Source: Mangrovibacter phragmitis
Lineage (GTDB): Bacteria; Pseudomonadota; Gammaproteobacteria; Enterobacterales; Enterobacteriaceae
DNA length: 64,000 nt
Reading direction: 5' to 3'
Assembly: GCF_001655675.1 (NCBI RefSeq)
Contig: NZ_LYRP01000002.1
Span: 93,749 to 157,748, forward strand
A model generated the notes under the pieces. The model had not been told where the DNA came from. It made no database searches and was given only the letters and a program-made list of their open reading frames with translations. The position numbers were made by a program, and so were the translations under genes. Below are positions 32,489-44,035 of this stretch, in pieces. Positions within the stretch are counted from its first letter, which is position 1; every line of letters begins with the position of its first letter.

Positions 32489-32902
32489 TTAGCCTTTAAT
32501 CTCTTCACCAGACTGCCCGTCAGTAAAGCTTAGCGAAGCGGAATTCACACAATAGCGTTCGCCAGTAGGTCGCGGACCATCAGGGAATACGTGCCCTAAA
32601 TGTGCGTCACAATGTGCGCATCGAATTTCAGTGCGCTGCATTCCATGTGAATAGTCATTCAGATAACGAACAGCCCTACTGTCGACTGGCTCAAAAAAGC
32701 TGGGCCAACCACAACCAGAATCGTATTTTGTTTCAGACCTGAAGAGTGGCGCATTACACACCAGGCAGTGATACAGGCCATCACGCTTGTTGTGCAATAA
32801 TTGCCCGGTAAAAGGGGGTTCCGTGCCACGTTCCTGAGTGACAAAAAATTGCATTTCAGTCAGCGTCTTTTTTATATCGTCATTTTGGGATGAATTGCTC
32901 AT
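32489..32902 (-). CDS. msrB: peptide methionine-R-sulfoxide reductase MsrB
   Basis: Repairs the R epimer of methionine sulfoxide in proteins with thioredoxin as donor. Two structural zinc CxxC pairs (CLVC and CAHC) and the catalytic [11 protein letters not shown] are intact. The ATG at 32902 gives 137 residues, as in E. coli, with GGAAG upstream; the frame extends 23 codons more without conservation. Divergent from gapA. Confidence 0.96.
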   Translation of the reverse strand: MSNSSQNDDIKKTLTEMQFFVTQERGTEPPFTGQLLHNKRDGLYHCLVCNAPLFRSETKYDSGCGWPSFFEPVDSRAVRYLNDYSHGMQRTEIRCAHCDAHLGHVFPDGPRPTGERYCVNSASLSFTDGQSGEEIKG

Positions 32903-33159
32903 GGGTGTACTTCCGGCATTAATGGGTTTATCAAATTCTCTCAAGGATTCTAACAAAACATTAACACTCAAGGCGCGACTTTTGTTCTAAACTGTAGCCT
33001 GTAAAAGCGACGCAATTTCATTTGTGATCTAAGTCACATTATTCTATAGAGCTGACTTTAAAATTCTGGGCGCAGTCCCCATAGAGACTTGTAGCCCAAA
33101 TGGATGAAGAGGCAGTCAGTCGCACAAAGCTTACGCAGAGGATTGATTTGTCGCAATGA

Positions 33160-33202
33160 TTGACACGATTCCGCTTGACGCTGCGTAAGGTTTTTGTAAT
33201 TT
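33160..33202 (+). promoter_or_regulatory. gapA promoter region
   Basis: Two -35-like hexamers, TTGACA (33160-33165) and TTGACG (33175-33180), precede TAATTT (33197-33202), 16 bp after the second. E. coli gapA uses several promoters in the same interval; the region around TTGACG closely resembles its proximal P1 as I recall it. Confidence 0.55.
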
Positions 33203-33233
33203 TACAGCCAACCTTTTATTCACTAACAAATAG

Positions 33234-34241
<1,008 letters not shown>

Positions 34242-34260
34242 GAGATGAGCATCTGATCCT

Positions 34261-34286
34261 AAGGGCGACTTCGGTCGCCCTTTTTT
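34261..34286 (+). terminator. terminator of gapA
   Basis: GGGCGAC-TTCG-GTCGCCC with a stable UUCG tetraloop followed by TTTTTT: a model intrinsic terminator. Confidence 0.95.
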
Positions 34287-34310
34287 ATTTCATCACAGAG
34301 GAAGGCATTA

Positions 34311-35192
34311 ATGATTGAAAAAATCTTTGCACTACCGGTACTGGAACAGGTTACAGCTACAATATCTCGCCGGCAGCTGGGTGAACTGGATATTTTGGTT
34401 GTCAATCACCCAGCCGTGAAAGCTTCCGTAGCGCTTCAGGGCGCACATCTTCTGTCATGGCAACCCGCAGGTGAAAAAGAAGTGCTGTGGCTGAGTGAAG
34501 CATCTCTGTTTGAACATGGTCAGGCTATCCGCGGTGGCGTTCCCATTTGTTGGCCCTGGTTTGGTCCGGCAAAAGATTCATCATTGCCGTCCCATGGTTT
34601 CGCCCGTAACCTGGACTGGCAACTCAGCGCTCATAACGAAGACAATAACGGTGTTGTATTAACATTCGAACTAAAAAGTAGCGATGCATCCCGTAAGTAC
34701 TGGCCTCATGATTTCACGCTTTATGCCCGTTTTAAACTTGGGGCAACTTGTGAAATGGAACTGGAATCTCACGGCGAATTTGAAACGCAATCTGCACTGC
34801 ATACCTACTTCACCGTTGGTGATATTAGCGCGGTGAGCGTGAGTGGCCTGGGCCACCGGTTCATTGATAAAGTTAAAGGCGGTGTTGAAGACCAGCTTAG
34901 CGATGGCATCCAGACCTTCCCGGACCGGGTTGACCGTGTTTATCTTGAGGCTGAAGCCTGTAGCGTCATCCACGATAAGAGCCTGCCGCGCCGTATTGAT
35001 GTGGTTCATCACCATAACTGCAACGTTGTTGCGTGGAATCCGGGCCCGGCATTATCTGTCAGTATGAGTGATGTTCCGGATGATGGTTATAAAACCTTCG
35101 TTTGTGTTGAAGCCGTTAATGCGACCATCCCGCAAAAAGTCACTGCCAGCCAGCCGGGCCGCCTGGCTTGCGTGCTCTCTGTCAGCAAATAA
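34311..35192 (+). CDS. yeaD: glucose-6-phosphate 1-epimerase YeaD
   Basis: Hexose-6-phosphate mutarotase of the aldose-1-epimerase fold; equilibrates alpha and beta anomers of G6P. Characteristic segments are IRGGVPICWPWFGP, SHGFARNLDWQL (catalytic His) and WNPGPALSVSMSDVPDDGYK near the C-terminus. 293 residues. Follows gapA at 69 bp, after its terminator, as in E. coli. Confidence 0.94.
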   Translation: MIEKIFALPVLEQVTATISRRQLGELDILVVNHPAVKASVALQGAHLLSWQPAGEKEVLWLSEASLFEHGQAIRGGVPICWPWFGPAKDSSLPSHGFARNLDWQLSAHNEDNNGVVLTFELKSSDASRKYWPHDFTLYARFKLGATCEMELESHGEFETQSALHTYFTVGDISAVSVSGLGHRFIDKVKGGVEDQLSDGIQTFPDRVDRVYLEAEACSVIHDKSLPRRIDVVHHHNCNVVAWNPGPALSVSMSDVPDDGYKTFVCVEAVNATIPQKVTASQPGRLACVLSVSK

Positions 35193-35210
35193 CGCCTGAA
35201 AAACTGTAAA

Positions 35211-35243
35211 ACGAGGCGCAACTGGCAAGTTTGCGCCTCGTTC
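35211..35243. terminator. shared yeaD/yeaE hairpin
   Basis: AACGAGGCGCAA and TTGCGCCTCGTT form a perfect 12-bp stem between the convergent stops of yeaD and yeaE. On the minus strand TTTTACAGTTTTT follows. Confidence 0.85.
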
Positions 35244-35245
35244 AC

Positions 35246-36100
35246 TCACACCATATCAAGTGGCATCTTGTGTACCGGTGGCACAAAAAAAGAATCAAGT
35301 AACTCACAATGCGCCTGGGTCAGCACAATATTTGCTGCCTGTGCATTCTGTTGAACATGTTCAACAGAAGACGCCTTGGGAATAGCCATCACACCGGGGT
35401 GGCGAATCACCCAGGCTAGCAGCAACTGCGCAACAGTAACGCCCAACTCAGCGGCCATGGACAGTATTCCACTATGCTGCATCAACCCCCTGCGCAAGCG
35501 CCCGGCCTGAGCGAGCGGGGAATACGCCATTACAGGTATATGGTGGGTGCTACACCAGGGTAATAAATCATATTCAATACCGCGTGAAGCTAAGTGATAG
35601 AGTACCTGATTGACCATACAGGCCTGACCACCCTGAATATCCCACAGCTCCTGCATATCGCTGGCATCAAGGTTAGACACACCCCACCGCCTGATTTTCC
35701 CCTGCTTAACCAGGCTCTCCATCACGCGTACTGTTTCTTCCAGTGGGATATTCCCCCGCCAGTGCAGCAACCATAAATCCAGATAGTCAGTCCCCAGCCG
35801 CTTCAGGCTACCCTCACAGGCTTCAATCGCCTTTTGGCCACCCGCGTTCCAGGGATACACCTTGGATACCAAAAACACCTGATCACGACACCCGGAAATC
35901 GCTTTGCCAACTACGCGTTCAGCACCACCGTCAGCATACATTTCAGCAGTATCAATCAACGTCAATCCGGCATCAATTCCCGCCTGAAGCGCGCGCACTT
36001 CCTGGGTAATATCACTGGAGCGCTCCCCCATATACCAGGTTCCCTGGCCAATTGCGGGCAATGCGGTGTTGTCAGGAAGCACAACCTTGCGTTTATCCAT
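35246..36100 (-). CDS. yeaE: aldo-keto reductase / methylglyoxal reductase YeaE
   Basis: NADPH-dependent aldo-keto reductase that reduces methylglyoxal. The catalytic Asp and Tyr lie in LIDTAEMYADGGAE near residue 50, the His in LWLLHWRGN near 112 and GVSNLDASDM near 140. 284 residues, as in E. coli YeaE. Confidence 0.94.
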   Translation of the reverse strand: MDKRKVVLPDNTALPAIGQGTWYMGERSSDITQEVRALQAGIDAGLTLIDTAEMYADGGAERVVGKAISGCRDQVFLVSKVYPWNAGGQKAIEACEGSLKRLGTDYLDLWLLHWRGNIPLEETVRVMESLVKQGKIRRWGVSNLDASDMQELWDIQGGQACMVNQVLYHLASRGIEYDLLPWCSTHHIPVMAYSPLAQAGRLRRGLMQHSGILSMAAELGVTVAQLLLAWVIRHPGVMAIPKASSVEHVQQNAQAANIVLTQAHCELLDSFFVPPVHKMPLDMV

Positions 36101-36187
36101 CGTCTGATACCTCTGGTTTTAAAACCCATACCGGTGGAACGTCTGCTCCCCCGGTTATCAGTCATCTGCTTATGGTTACACTGACTG

Positions 36188-36215
36188 TAAAACAAACGGG
36201 GCGCAAGCGCCCCGT
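36188..36215 (-). terminator. terminator of mipA
   Basis: ACGGGGCG-CAAG-CGCCCCGT stem with TTTGTTTT following on the minus strand, just past the mipA stop. Confidence 0.85.
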
Positions 36216-36236
36216 AAAACTGCCTGAAATTTCAGT

Positions 36237-36983
36237 TTAAAATCTGTAATTAACACCTGTCAGTAATACACCCGTCCATGAGCTGTTTACCATAGGACTG
36301 TCTTTAATCGCCTTGCCAAGGCGAACATAACGACCCATGCCAAAAATACTCCAGGAAGGTGTTACAGCGTAATTCACAGAAAGCTCAACATACGGGTTCC
36401 ACGAACTTCCGGCATCCCATGAATGGATACCGCTACGGCTGGATTCAGACCGGCTCACCCCATAGTAATAATCATTATGGTTGGCGCTGTTCCATTGTAT
36501 CCCTACGCCCGGGCTCAGGTTCCAGCGGCCATACTGATAATGGTAAAGCCATGTGTTATCCCAGGTGATACCATTGCTGTTGTCCAGCATATCACCGGCC
36601 AGTACTGTACGCAGAGAGCCGAATTGCGCAGTATTATGGGTCCAGGTAATTCCCCCCATAACCGTGGCATAACGGTTGTCCAGCCGTTTCATTTGATGGT
36701 TCGAACTGTCTTTTGCGCGGAAGTGAATGGGGGAATAAAACGCCGTTAACGCAACTTTGTCGCTCTCGTCATTCCACAAATAATAGCCGCCATTAAACCC
36801 ACGAAAATAAAAGCTCTCCCCTTCATAGCCAATCACAGGAACGGGATAAACTTTATTTTTATAGCCTACGTAAGGGTCTGGAGAAACCAGTGCGCCAGCG
36901 CCCAAAGACCAGCTTGCTGCGCCTGCACTCTGGCAAACCCCAAACGCCAGTGTGCTCATCAATATTACAGAACGCATATTCAC
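36237..36983 (-). CDS. mipA: MltA-interacting protein MipA
   Basis: Outer-membrane MipA/OmpV family beta-barrel that scaffolds MltA and PBP1B in E. coli. A signal peptide (cleavage near AGAA-SW) is followed by alternating strands; conserved parts are YPVPVIGYEGESFYFRG, LDNSNGITWD and PGVGIQWNSANHNDYYYGV; it ends in the aromatic GVNYRF. Start is GTG at 36983 or ATG at 36977; AAGGA fits the GTG slightly better. 248 residues. Confidence 0.92.
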   Translation of the reverse strand: MNMRSVILMSTLAFGVCQSAGAASWSLGAGALVSPDPYVGYKNKVYPVPVIGYEGESFYFRGFNGGYYLWNDESDKVALTAFYSPIHFRAKDSSNHQMKRLDNRYATVMGGITWTHNTAQFGSLRTVLAGDMLDNSNGITWDNTWLYHYQYGRWNLSPGVGIQWNSANHNDYYYGVSRSESSRSGIHSWDAGSSWNPYVELSVNYAVTPSWSIFGMGRYVRLGKAIKDSPMVNSSWTGVLLTGVNYRF

Positions 36984-37534
36984 TTTTAGCTCATTCCTTA
37001 GCGATAAAAACGCACAAAGTGTAGCAGATGCTTTGTTTACCCTTAATCAGATAATCCCATTTTTACTGGTTGTCATTTTTTATTCATTATTATCTGCTAA
37101 TTATAATCACCTGAGTTATTTCTTTATTAACAACCAATTGAGAGTTAACCACTCTCTACAGCACAGAAAACAGAATACTTTTCTCAGGCGATAACACACC
37201 AATTGTGCTGCAATCTTGCTTTTCTGCACATCATTTAAAAATTTACCAACATTTGGCCACCCTTCAATGTTGGTTGATTATATCGACAAAAAACAAAACA
37301 ATAGAAATTTACACTTAATTTAAAATAAAAACAGACCAATAAACCAATTTCAGCTCAATTTTTAACCAATCACGGCAATATCCCGCCACGCTAACAACTT
37401 GATCAATCGACAATAGACGCTCATAACAAATAGGACGGTGTTGTGTTTTTGAATGCCGTTGCATACCACCGCTAAAAGTAGGAAAAACTGATAGCTGTAA
37501 CATGTTCCCAGAATTTATAACAGGACGGTACGCC
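36984..37534. other. 551-bp AT-rich mipA-yeaG divergent region
   Basis: No gene. ACCAACATT (37245-37253) and AATGTTGGT (37266-37274) form a 9-bp inverted repeat with a 12-bp spacer, a possible operator. In E. coli yeaG is driven by sigma-54 and sigma-S; I found no convincing -24/-12 element here by eye. Confidence 0.5.
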
Positions 37535-39469
37535 ATGAATATATTCGATCACTATCGTCAGCGTTACGAAGCTGCCAAGGACGAAGAATTCACACTGCAG
37601 GAGTTTCTCGCCACTTGCCGGCAAGATCGCAGTGCCTATGCTAACGCGGCAGAACGGCTGTTGATGGCCATAGGCGAGCCGGTGATGGTGGACACAGCAC
37701 AAGAACCACGGCTATCCCGTCTCTTTTCGAATCGCGTCATCGCGCGCTATCCTGCCTTTGAAGAATTTTATGGCATGGAAGAAGCTATTGAACAGATTGT
37801 TTCTTATTTGAAACACGCGGCTCAGGGGCTCGAAGAGAAGAAACAGATTCTTTATCTGTTGGGGCCAGTAGGTGGCGGCAAATCTTCACTGGCTGAACGC
37901 CTGAAGTCATTGATGCAGCGTGTTCCCATCTATGTCCTGAGTGCCAATGGTGAGCGCAGTCCGGTCAATGACCATCCTTTCTGCTTATTCAACCCGCAGG
38001 AAGATGGTGAAATACTCGAGAAAGAATACGGTATTCCTAAACGCTACCTGGGCACAATTATGTCACCCTGGGCTGCTAAACGCCTGCATGAATTTGGTGG
38101 TGATATCACCAAATTTAAGGTGGTCAAAGTCTGGCCATCCATCCTCGAACAGTTGGCGATTGCCAAGACTGAGCCAGGTGATGAAAACAACCAGGATATT
38201 TCCGCCCTGGTCGGTAAAGTGGATATCCGTAAACTTGAACATTATGCTCAAAATGATCCTGACGCCTATGGTTATTCTGGTGCACTGTGCCGTGCGAACC
38301 AGGGAATCATGGAGTTTGTAGAAATGTTCAAAGCACCCATAAAGGTGCTGCATCCATTGTTGACAGCAACTCAGGAAGGCAACTACAACGGTACTGAAGG
38401 GATTTCTGCTCTGCCCTTTAATGGCATTATCCTTGCCCACTCGAACGAATCTGAATGGGTGCAGTTCCGTAATAACAAAAACAATGAAGCATTCCTTGAC
38501 CGTGTTTATATCGTCAAAGTGCCTTATTGCCTGCGGATTTCTGAAGAAATTAAGATCTATGAGAAACTGCTCAACCACAGTGAACTGACCCACGCACCTT
38601 GCGCTCCTGGTACCCTGGAAACACTGGCGCGTTTCTCTATCCTTTCGCGCCTGAAAGAGCCGGAAAATTCCAGTATGTATTCGAAAATGCGGGTTTATGA
38701 TGGTGAAAGCCTCAAAGATACTGACCCGAAAGCGAAGTCCTATCAGGAATACCGGGACTACGCGGGTGTGGATGAAGGGATGAACGGGCTTTCGACACGT
38801 TTCGCCTTCAAGATCTTATCCCGCGTATTTAACTTTGACCACGCAGAAGTTGCCGCAAACCCGGTACATTTGTTCTATGTACTGGAACAGCAAATTGAGC
38901 GTGAGCAATTTCCACAGGAGCAGGCTGAACGGTATCTTGAATTCCTGAAAGGCTACCTGATCCCCAAATATGCAGAGTTTATTGGCAAAGAGATTCAGAC
39001 AGCCTACCTCGAATCCTATTCTGAATATGGGCAGAATATCTTTGACCGTTATGTTACATACGCAGATTTTTGGATTCAGGACCAGGAGTACCGTGATCCG
39101 GATACTGGCCAGTTGTTTGACCGTGAAGCACTCAATGCTGAACTGGAAAAAATTGAAAAACCAGCTGGTATCAGCAACCCGAAAGATTTTCGTAACGAGA
39201 TAGTCAATTTCGTCTTACGTGCCAGAGCGAATAACAGTGGACGTAACCCGAACTGGACCAGTTACGAGAAACTGCGCACAGTGATTGAGAAAAAAATGTT
39301 CTCGAACACTGAGGAGTTGTTACCTGTTATTTCGTTCAATGCCAAAACCTCAACCGACGAGCAGAAAAAACACGATGACTTTGTCGATCGAATGATGGAA
39401 AAAGGTTACACACGTAAACAGGTTCGTTTGTTATGTGAATGGTATCTGCGTGTACGGAAGTCCTCATAA
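37535..39469 (+). CDS. yeaG: PrkA-type Ser/Thr protein kinase YeaG
   Basis: A 644-residue stress-adaptation kinase induced by nitrogen and carbon starvation in E. coli. The N-terminal AAA+ module has the Walker [15 protein letters not shown] near residue 110; the C-terminal half is the PrkA kinase-like domain. Near identity to E. coli throughout, for example [20 protein letters not shown]. Start at 37535 follows AGGA; the frame extends 11 codons upstream. Operon with yeaH. Confidence 0.97.
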   Translation: MNIFDHYRQRYEAAKDEEFTLQEFLATCRQDRSAYANAAERLLMAIGEPVMVDTAQEPRLSRLFSNRVIARYPAFEEFYGMEEAIEQIVSYLKHAAQGLEEKKQILYLLGPVGGGKSSLAERLKSLMQRVPIYVLSANGERSPVNDHPFCLFNPQEDGEILEKEYGIPKRYLGTIMSPWAAKRLHEFGGDITKFKVVKVWPSILEQLAIAKTEPGDENNQDISALVGKVDIRKLEHYAQNDPDAYGYSGALCRANQGIMEFVEMFKAPIKVLHPLLTATQEGNYNGTEGISALPFNGIILAHSNESEWVQFRNNKNNEAFLDRVYIVKVPYCLRISEEIKIYEKLLNHSELTHAPCAPGTLETLARFSILSRLKEPENSSMYSKMRVYDGESLKDTDPKAKSYQEYRDYAGVDEGMNGLSTRFAFKILSRVFNFDHAEVAANPVHLFYVLEQQIEREQFPQEQAERYLEFLKGYLIPKYAEFIGKEIQTAYLESYSEYGQNIFDRYVTYADFWIQDQEYRDPDTGQLFDREALNAELEKIEKPAGISNPKDFRNEIVNFVLRARANNSGRNPNWTSYEKLRTVIEKKMFSNTEELLPVISFNAKTSTDEQKKHDDFVDRMMEKGYTRKQVRLLCEWYLRVRKSS

Positions 39470-39558
39470 CCATAACAGGCGCTGGCAAGGCACAGCGCCT
39501 GTACACTGCACAATATGCAGTGGTGAATCTGCGCTTTGGCATGAAGTTTGGGGGAAAT

Positions 39559-40839
39559 ATGGCCTATTTTATTGACCGGCGTCTTAACGGTAAAAATAAA
39601 AGCACGGTTAACCGCCAGCGCTTTTTGCGCCGTTATAAAGCGCAAATCAAACAGTCGATTTCCGAGGCCATTAATAAGCGTTCGGTAACCGACGTGGAGA
39701 GCGGCGAATCGGTTTCCATACCTGTCGATGACATTAATGAGCCAATGTTCCATCAGGGGCGTGGCGGGATGCGCCAGCGTGTCCATCCCGGTAATGACCA
39801 TTTTGTTGAGAAAGACCGTATAGAACGCCCTCAGGGCGGTGGCGGTTCAGGGAGTGGGGAAGGCCAGGCCAGCAATGATGGCGAAGGCCAGGACGAGTTT
39901 GTGTTTCAGATATCCAAAGATGAATATCTGGATCTGCTCTTTGAAGATTTGGCGCTGCCAAACCTGAAGAAAAATCAGCAACGGCAGTTAAATGAGTTCA
40001 AAACACACCGCTCCGGGTATACGGCCAATGGTGTGCCAGCCAACATTAGTGTGGTTCGTTCACTACAAAATTCACTCGCCCGCCGCACAGCAATGAGTGC
40101 CGGTAAACGCAGGCAATTGCGGGAGCTGGAGGCCGCACTGGATACAGTAGAGCACACCGAACCGGTACAACTGCTGGAAGAGGAACGGCTGCGCAAAGAA
40201 ATTGCAGAATTGCGTGAAAAAATTGCCCGGGTGCCTTTTATTGACACATTCGATTTACGCTACAAAAACTTTGAGAAACGCCCGGAACCGTCCAGCCAGG
40301 CGGTCATGTTTTGCTTAATGGATGTGTCTGGCTCAATGGATCAGGCAACCAAGGATATGGCTAAGCGCTTCTACATTCTGCTTTATCTGTTCCTGAGCAG
40401 AACATACAAGAATGTGGAGGTGGTGTATATTCGCCACCATACCCAGGCCAAAGAAGTGGATGAACATGAGTTTTTCTACTCACAGGAAACCGGAGGAACC
40501 ATCGTTTCCAGTGCGTTAAAGCTGATGGATGAAGTGGTCAAAGAACGTTATGACCCGGCCCAATGGAACATCTATGCCGCACAGGCATCCGATGGCGATA
40601 ACTGGGCTGATGATTCGCCTCTTTGCCACGAAATTCTGGCTAAACGCTTACTGCCTGTGGTGCGTTACTATTGTTATATCGAAATAACACGGCGAGCGCA
40701 CCAAACGTTATGGCGGGAATATGAACATTTGCAGTCAATGTTCGAAAATTTCTCCATGCAGCATATTCGTGACCAGGATGATATTTACCCGGTATTCAGA
40801 GAGCTGTTCCATAAGCAAGCAGCTGAAATGAGCAGCTAG
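39559..40839 (+). CDS. yeaH: YeaH, DUF444 von Willebrand-like protein
   Basis: Partner of the YeaG kinase, 426 residues, UPF0229. The N-terminus [20 protein letters not shown] is near-identical to E. coli. A Gly/Ser-rich, disordered linker (residues about 93-113) leads to a C-terminal VWA-type domain with the MIDAS motif [15 protein letters not shown] at 39559 follows GGGGGAAAT; 40 upstream in-frame codons are not conserved. Works with YeaG and usually YcgB (SpoVR) elsewhere in the genome. Confidence 0.95.
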   Translation: MAYFIDRRLNGKNKSTVNRQRFLRRYKAQIKQSISEAINKRSVTDVESGESVSIPVDDINEPMFHQGRGGMRQRVHPGNDHFVEKDRIERPQGGGGSGSGEGQASNDGEGQDEFVFQISKDEYLDLLFEDLALPNLKKNQQRQLNEFKTHRSGYTANGVPANISVVRSLQNSLARRTAMSAGKRRQLRELEAALDTVEHTEPVQLLEEERLRKEIAELREKIARVPFIDTFDLRYKNFEKRPEPSSQAVMFCLMDVSGSMDQATKDMAKRFYILLYLFLSRTYKNVEVVYIRHHTQAKEVDEHEFFYSQETGGTIVSSALKLMDEVVKERYDPAQWNIYAAQASDGDNWADDSPLCHEILAKRLLPVVRYYCYIEITRRAHQTLWREYEHLQSMFENFSMQHIRDQDDIYPVFRELFHKQAAEMSS

Positions 40840-40847
40840 TCTTTTAC

Positions 40848-40881
40848 AATCAGCCAGTTAAGAACTCTTTTCTGGCTGATT
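40848..40881 (+). terminator. terminator of yeaGH
   Basis: AATCAGCCAG and CTGGCTGATT form a perfect 10-bp stem with a 14-nt loop, followed by TTCTG. Confidence 0.75.
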
Positions 40882-40941
40882 TTCTGCTATTGGTGTCACC
40901 GTTCCTTGCTGGGGTCATGATCTGCTTAATCTGGCAAATAT

Positions 40942-41213
40942 TTAATATTCGGACCACAGTTCAGAATTATCTCCTGATGATTTCTGTCCACTATTAACTC
41001 TGACCAGCTCCCCAGGCCATTTAATATCAAGTGAATTTTTAAATTCCTGTATATCAACATAACCCATCACCTCACCCTCTGTCTGTAATTCCCATTCAGT
41101 GCCATTCCATTGTGCAAAATCATAAACACCAGCAACTGGCCCCAACTTTATTGCCACAAAGTATAATCCAACAAGCGATGGCAATTTTTTTGCCAATTTA
41201 ATTCAATACTCAT
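40942..41213 (-). pseudogene. frameshifted small gene of unknown function
   Basis: The ATG at 41213 has a strong AGGAG site 5 nt upstream and opens as MSIELNWQK. The frame then closes, but a different frame remains open to 40942 for 81 further codons (KLPSLVGLYFVAIKLGPVAG and onward to ELWSEY). The two frames meet at an A7 run (minus strand, 41185-41191). One extra A would give a continuous 90-residue protein with a hydrophobic N-terminal stretch and a WNGTEWE motif. It is either a real frameshift, a homopolymer sequencing error, or slippage. I do not recognise the protein. Confidence 0.6.
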
Positions 41214-41394
41214 ACTGACTCCTGAAACTGTTCGCAACACACTGACAATGACGTATGTTGCCTCAACAAGCGCACATGCCGCGAAAAGCGAGATCTGGTT
41301 ATATTCCCATTCCTTAACAAAACAACAGCAAAACAGTGGCAAAGAACAGTGTGCGGTATACACTGGATAATCCAGCAGCTTGTGAGATAGCGGT

Positions 41395-41892
41395 ATGACC
41401 GAGCACGAAATTAATCAGGATATCTACCACCAGCTTGTATCTTTACTGACTCATGAAGAGGCACGTTTTCGCATTATGGAGCATGAACCCGTTGGCAAGT
41501 GTGAAGCCGTTTCTGTGGTTCGGGGAACCCGGCTGGAACAAGGTGCCAAGGCGCTGGTGTGTAAAGTGAAGGGAAACAGTGTTAAACACCATGTGCTGGC
41601 TATCCTGAGTGCAGCACAACAGGCCGACCTGAGTAAAATCGCGCACCATTTTGGCGGGCTAAAAGCATCACTGGCAAGCCCGTTGGAAGTAGCAACACTT
41701 ACTCAGTGCGTTTTTGGCGCCATTCCACCTTTCAGTTTTCACCCGGAGCTTACCCTGATTGCAGACCCGGGGTTATTTCTCCAGCAGCAAGAAATTGCCT
41801 TCAATGCGGGTCGCCTGGAAAAATCTATTATTCTCAATACCGAAGATTACTTGCGCATTGCCCGCCCGCAACTGGTGAACTTTACCCGTTGA
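41395..41892 (+). CDS. yeaK: YbaK/EbsC-family protein YeaK (aminoacyl-tRNA deacylase type)
   Basis: A stand-alone editing-domain homologue of the prolyl-tRNA synthetase INS domain, able in relatives to deacylate mischarged tRNA. Signatures are KCEAVSVVRGTRLEQGAKAL, VCKVKGNSVKHHVLAILSA and FGAIPPFSFHPEL. 165 residues, similar to E. coli YeaK. Position next to nimR-nimT is as in E. coli (yeaI, yeaJ, yoaI and yeaL are absent here). Confidence 0.9.
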   Translation: MTEHEINQDIYHQLVSLLTHEEARFRIMEHEPVGKCEAVSVVRGTRLEQGAKALVCKVKGNSVKHHVLAILSAAQQADLSKIAHHFGGLKASLASPLEVATLTQCVFGAIPPFSFHPELTLIADPGLFLQQQEIAFNAGRLEKSIILNTEDYLRIARPQLVNFTR

Positions 41893-41913
41893 ACTCTTTT
41901 GTCGCCGCAAGGT

Positions 41914-42720
41914 TCAGGCAGATTTATCTGTGTCACCCATTTGTTGATCAAGATAGCGTCCTGGCGTAGTGCCCAACACCTGGCGAAATATATTAATAAA
42001 AGCCGTGGTTGATTCATAACCAAGAGTGCGTGACACCACCTGAACACTCTGCCCTGCAATTAAATAACGTACTGCCATAATCACTATCAACTGCTGTCGC
42101 CAGTGGCGCCACGTCATTCCTGTCTCGCGCAAAATGAACCGTGATAAGTTTCGCTCACTCATTGCCAGGTGTTTTGCCCATTCAGACAAAGTTCGGCGGC
42201 TTCCCGGGTTATCGGCCATGAATCTTGCCATCTGACAAATTTTAGGATGCCCGGAGGAAGGGAGCCGCAGAGGAGCAACCGGCAATTCAGGTAGTTCATC
42301 ACGCAAAACCGCCACCAGGCGGGCCGTGCGTTCCCGCGCATATCTTGACAGCCCTTTTTCAGCCAGTGACAAAACTAATGCTCTTACAAGAGGAGAAACC
42401 TGAAGAGTGCAACATTGCTCTGGCATCGGAATTTCTCCCATTTCAAGAAACAAAAAACACAGCCTTGCGCGCGCCATAGCCCGGTTACTGTGCATCGTAT
42501 TACCCGGTATCCATACCGCATAACCTGGCGGAACAATCCACATCCCCTGTTCAACTTCGCATGAAACGCCGCCATGCAGGACCAGAATTAGTTGCCCTTT
42601 ACGGTGTTTATGTAACGGAAAAAACTGGTCTTTGTCATCTTCCGTTTCAATAAAAAATGCGACAGCCGGGTCATGATTCTCATCCGGAATGAAGCCACTG
42701 AGTGCAAGGTCTCGCGCCAT
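41914..42720 (-). CDS. nimR: AraC-family regulator NimR (YeaM)
   Basis: A 268-residue AraC/XylS regulator. N-terminal cupin (KHRKGQLILVLHGGVSCEV) and C-terminal double helix-turn-helix (LSEWAKHLAMSERNLSRFIL; GYESTTAFINIFRQVLG). In E. coli it represses the divergent nimT exporter and is relieved by 2-nitroimidazole. Same divergent arrangement here with a 91-bp intergenic region. Confidence 0.9.
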   Translation of the reverse strand: MARDLALSGFIPDENHDPAVAFFIETEDDKDQFFPLHKHRKGQLILVLHGGVSCEVEQGMWIVPPGYAVWIPGNTMHSNRAMARARLCFLFLEMGEIPMPEQCCTLQVSPLVRALVLSLAEKGLSRYARERTARLVAVLRDELPELPVAPLRLPSSGHPKICQMARFMADNPGSRRTLSEWAKHLAMSERNLSRFILRETGMTWRHWRQQLIVIMAVRYLIAGQSVQVVSRTLGYESTTAFINIFRQVLGTTPGRYLDQQMGDTDKSA

Positions 42721-42811
42721 TATTTTGTCCGATTACAGCGATAAAATGTCATTTTAACTTAATTCATCATACCGCTTTACGGCGTATCATGTCGGTAAAT
42801 GAGGAGAAACA

Positions 42812-43978
42812 ATGACTACCGCACTTCGCTTAATCGCGCCCTGGCGTATGATTGCCGGCATATTGCTGATTGCAGCCACACTTCGTGCTTCTTTTACCGG
42901 CCTTGCTCCACTGCTGGATCAAGTCAGCAACCAGTTTGCATTATCTGCCACTCAAACCGGGATACTGACCACCTTGCCTCTGTTCGCATTTGCCATCATC
43001 TCACCACTGGTGGCCCGCTTTTCTCGCTACTTTGGCCCGGAACGAAGTCTGGTTACCGCATTGTTGATTATCTGCGCCGGCATTTTGCTGCGCTCCAGTG
43101 GCAACCTTTGGGGGCTCTACGTGGGAACGGTATTGATTGGTGCCGGTATTGCTGTGGGAAATGTACTGCTACCCGGGCTGATAAAACGAGATTTTCCCGG
43201 GAGTATTCCCCGCCTTACCGGCGCTTATTCTCTGACGATGGGCGTTGCTGCCGGTTTGGGCTCGGCAGCAATGGTGCCACTGGCTATCCGTTTTGGCTGG
43301 CAGGGCGCATTAGTCTGCCTGATGATTTTTCCGATACTGGCACTTGCGATGTGGTGGGATCAGGTTGGTAAAGGTACCCAGACCACCCACGTACGGCAAA
43401 CCACAAATTCTGCTCCACGAATCTGGTCCAGTTCACTCGCCTGGTTCATTACCCTCTTTTTAGGTATCAACTCGCTTATTTACTATGTGGTGATTGGCTG
43501 GTTGCCCATCATACTGACAGATGCCGGATACAGCGAAATCCAGGCAGGCTCATTGCATGGGTTAATGCAACTCGCCTGCGCTGTACCTGGATTATTGATT
43601 GGCGTGGTGATAAGCCGGATGCGCGACCAACGCGCTATCGCTGCCGGAGTTTCTTTACTTTGCACATTTAGCCTTGCAGGGTTGTGGTTTTTCCCATCCG
43701 CCGCTTCCATTTGGGTATGCCTGTTTGGCTTTGGGTCTGGCGCGACAATGATCCTCGGGCTGTCATTTATTGGCCTGAAAACCTCAACGGCTCATGAAGC
43801 AGCCTCGTTGTCTGGCATGGCCCAGTCAGTTGGTTATTTACTGGCTGCATTTGGTCCCCCCTTAGCGGGTAATGCCCATACATTCACACACTCATGGGCA
43901 TGGCCTGTTCTTGGTTGCGCTATGTTGGGTGTTGTTATGGCCATTCTGGGAACAGTTGCAGGGAAAGCACACCAGTAA
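42812..43978 (+). CDS. nimT: 2-nitroimidazole exporter NimT (YeaN), MFS
   Basis: A 12-helix major-facilitator transporter of the CynX/NimT group, 388 residues. Typical segments are LRASFTGLAPLLDQVSNQF, FAIISPLVARFSRYFGPERS and VISRMRDQRAIAAGVSLL. E. coli NimT confers resistance to 2-nitroimidazole. GAGGAGAAAC precedes the ATG. Controlled by the adjacent nimR. Confidence 0.9.
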   Translation: MTTALRLIAPWRMIAGILLIAATLRASFTGLAPLLDQVSNQFALSATQTGILTTLPLFAFAIISPLVARFSRYFGPERSLVTALLIICAGILLRSSGNLWGLYVGTVLIGAGIAVGNVLLPGLIKRDFPGSIPRLTGAYSLTMGVAAGLGSAAMVPLAIRFGWQGALVCLMIFPILALAMWWDQVGKGTQTTHVRQTTNSAPRIWSSSLAWFITLFLGINSLIYYVVIGWLPIILTDAGYSEIQAGSLHGLMQLACAVPGLLIGVVISRMRDQRAIAAGVSLLCTFSLAGLWFFPSAASIWVCLFGFGSGATMILGLSFIGLKTSTAHEAASLSGMAQSVGYLLAAFGPPLAGNAHTFTHSWAWPVLGCAMLGVVMAILGTVAGKAHQ

Positions 43979-43983
43979 GCATT

Positions 43984-44017
43984 ATGCCCCGAAACGGATT
44001 CACTCGTCTCGGGGCAT
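43984..44017. terminator. hairpin between nimT and the amidotransferase-like gene
   Basis: ATGCCCCGA and TCGGGGCAT form a perfect 9-bp stem with a 16-nt loop between the convergent ends; no long T tract on either side. Confidence 0.55.
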
Positions 44018-44035
44018 GACGACAAGATATGGCAG

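Noticed and set aside
37300..37534. Sigma-54 promoter for yeaG
   Set aside because: Expected from E. coli, but no GG-N10-GC element with acceptable flanks was found by eye.
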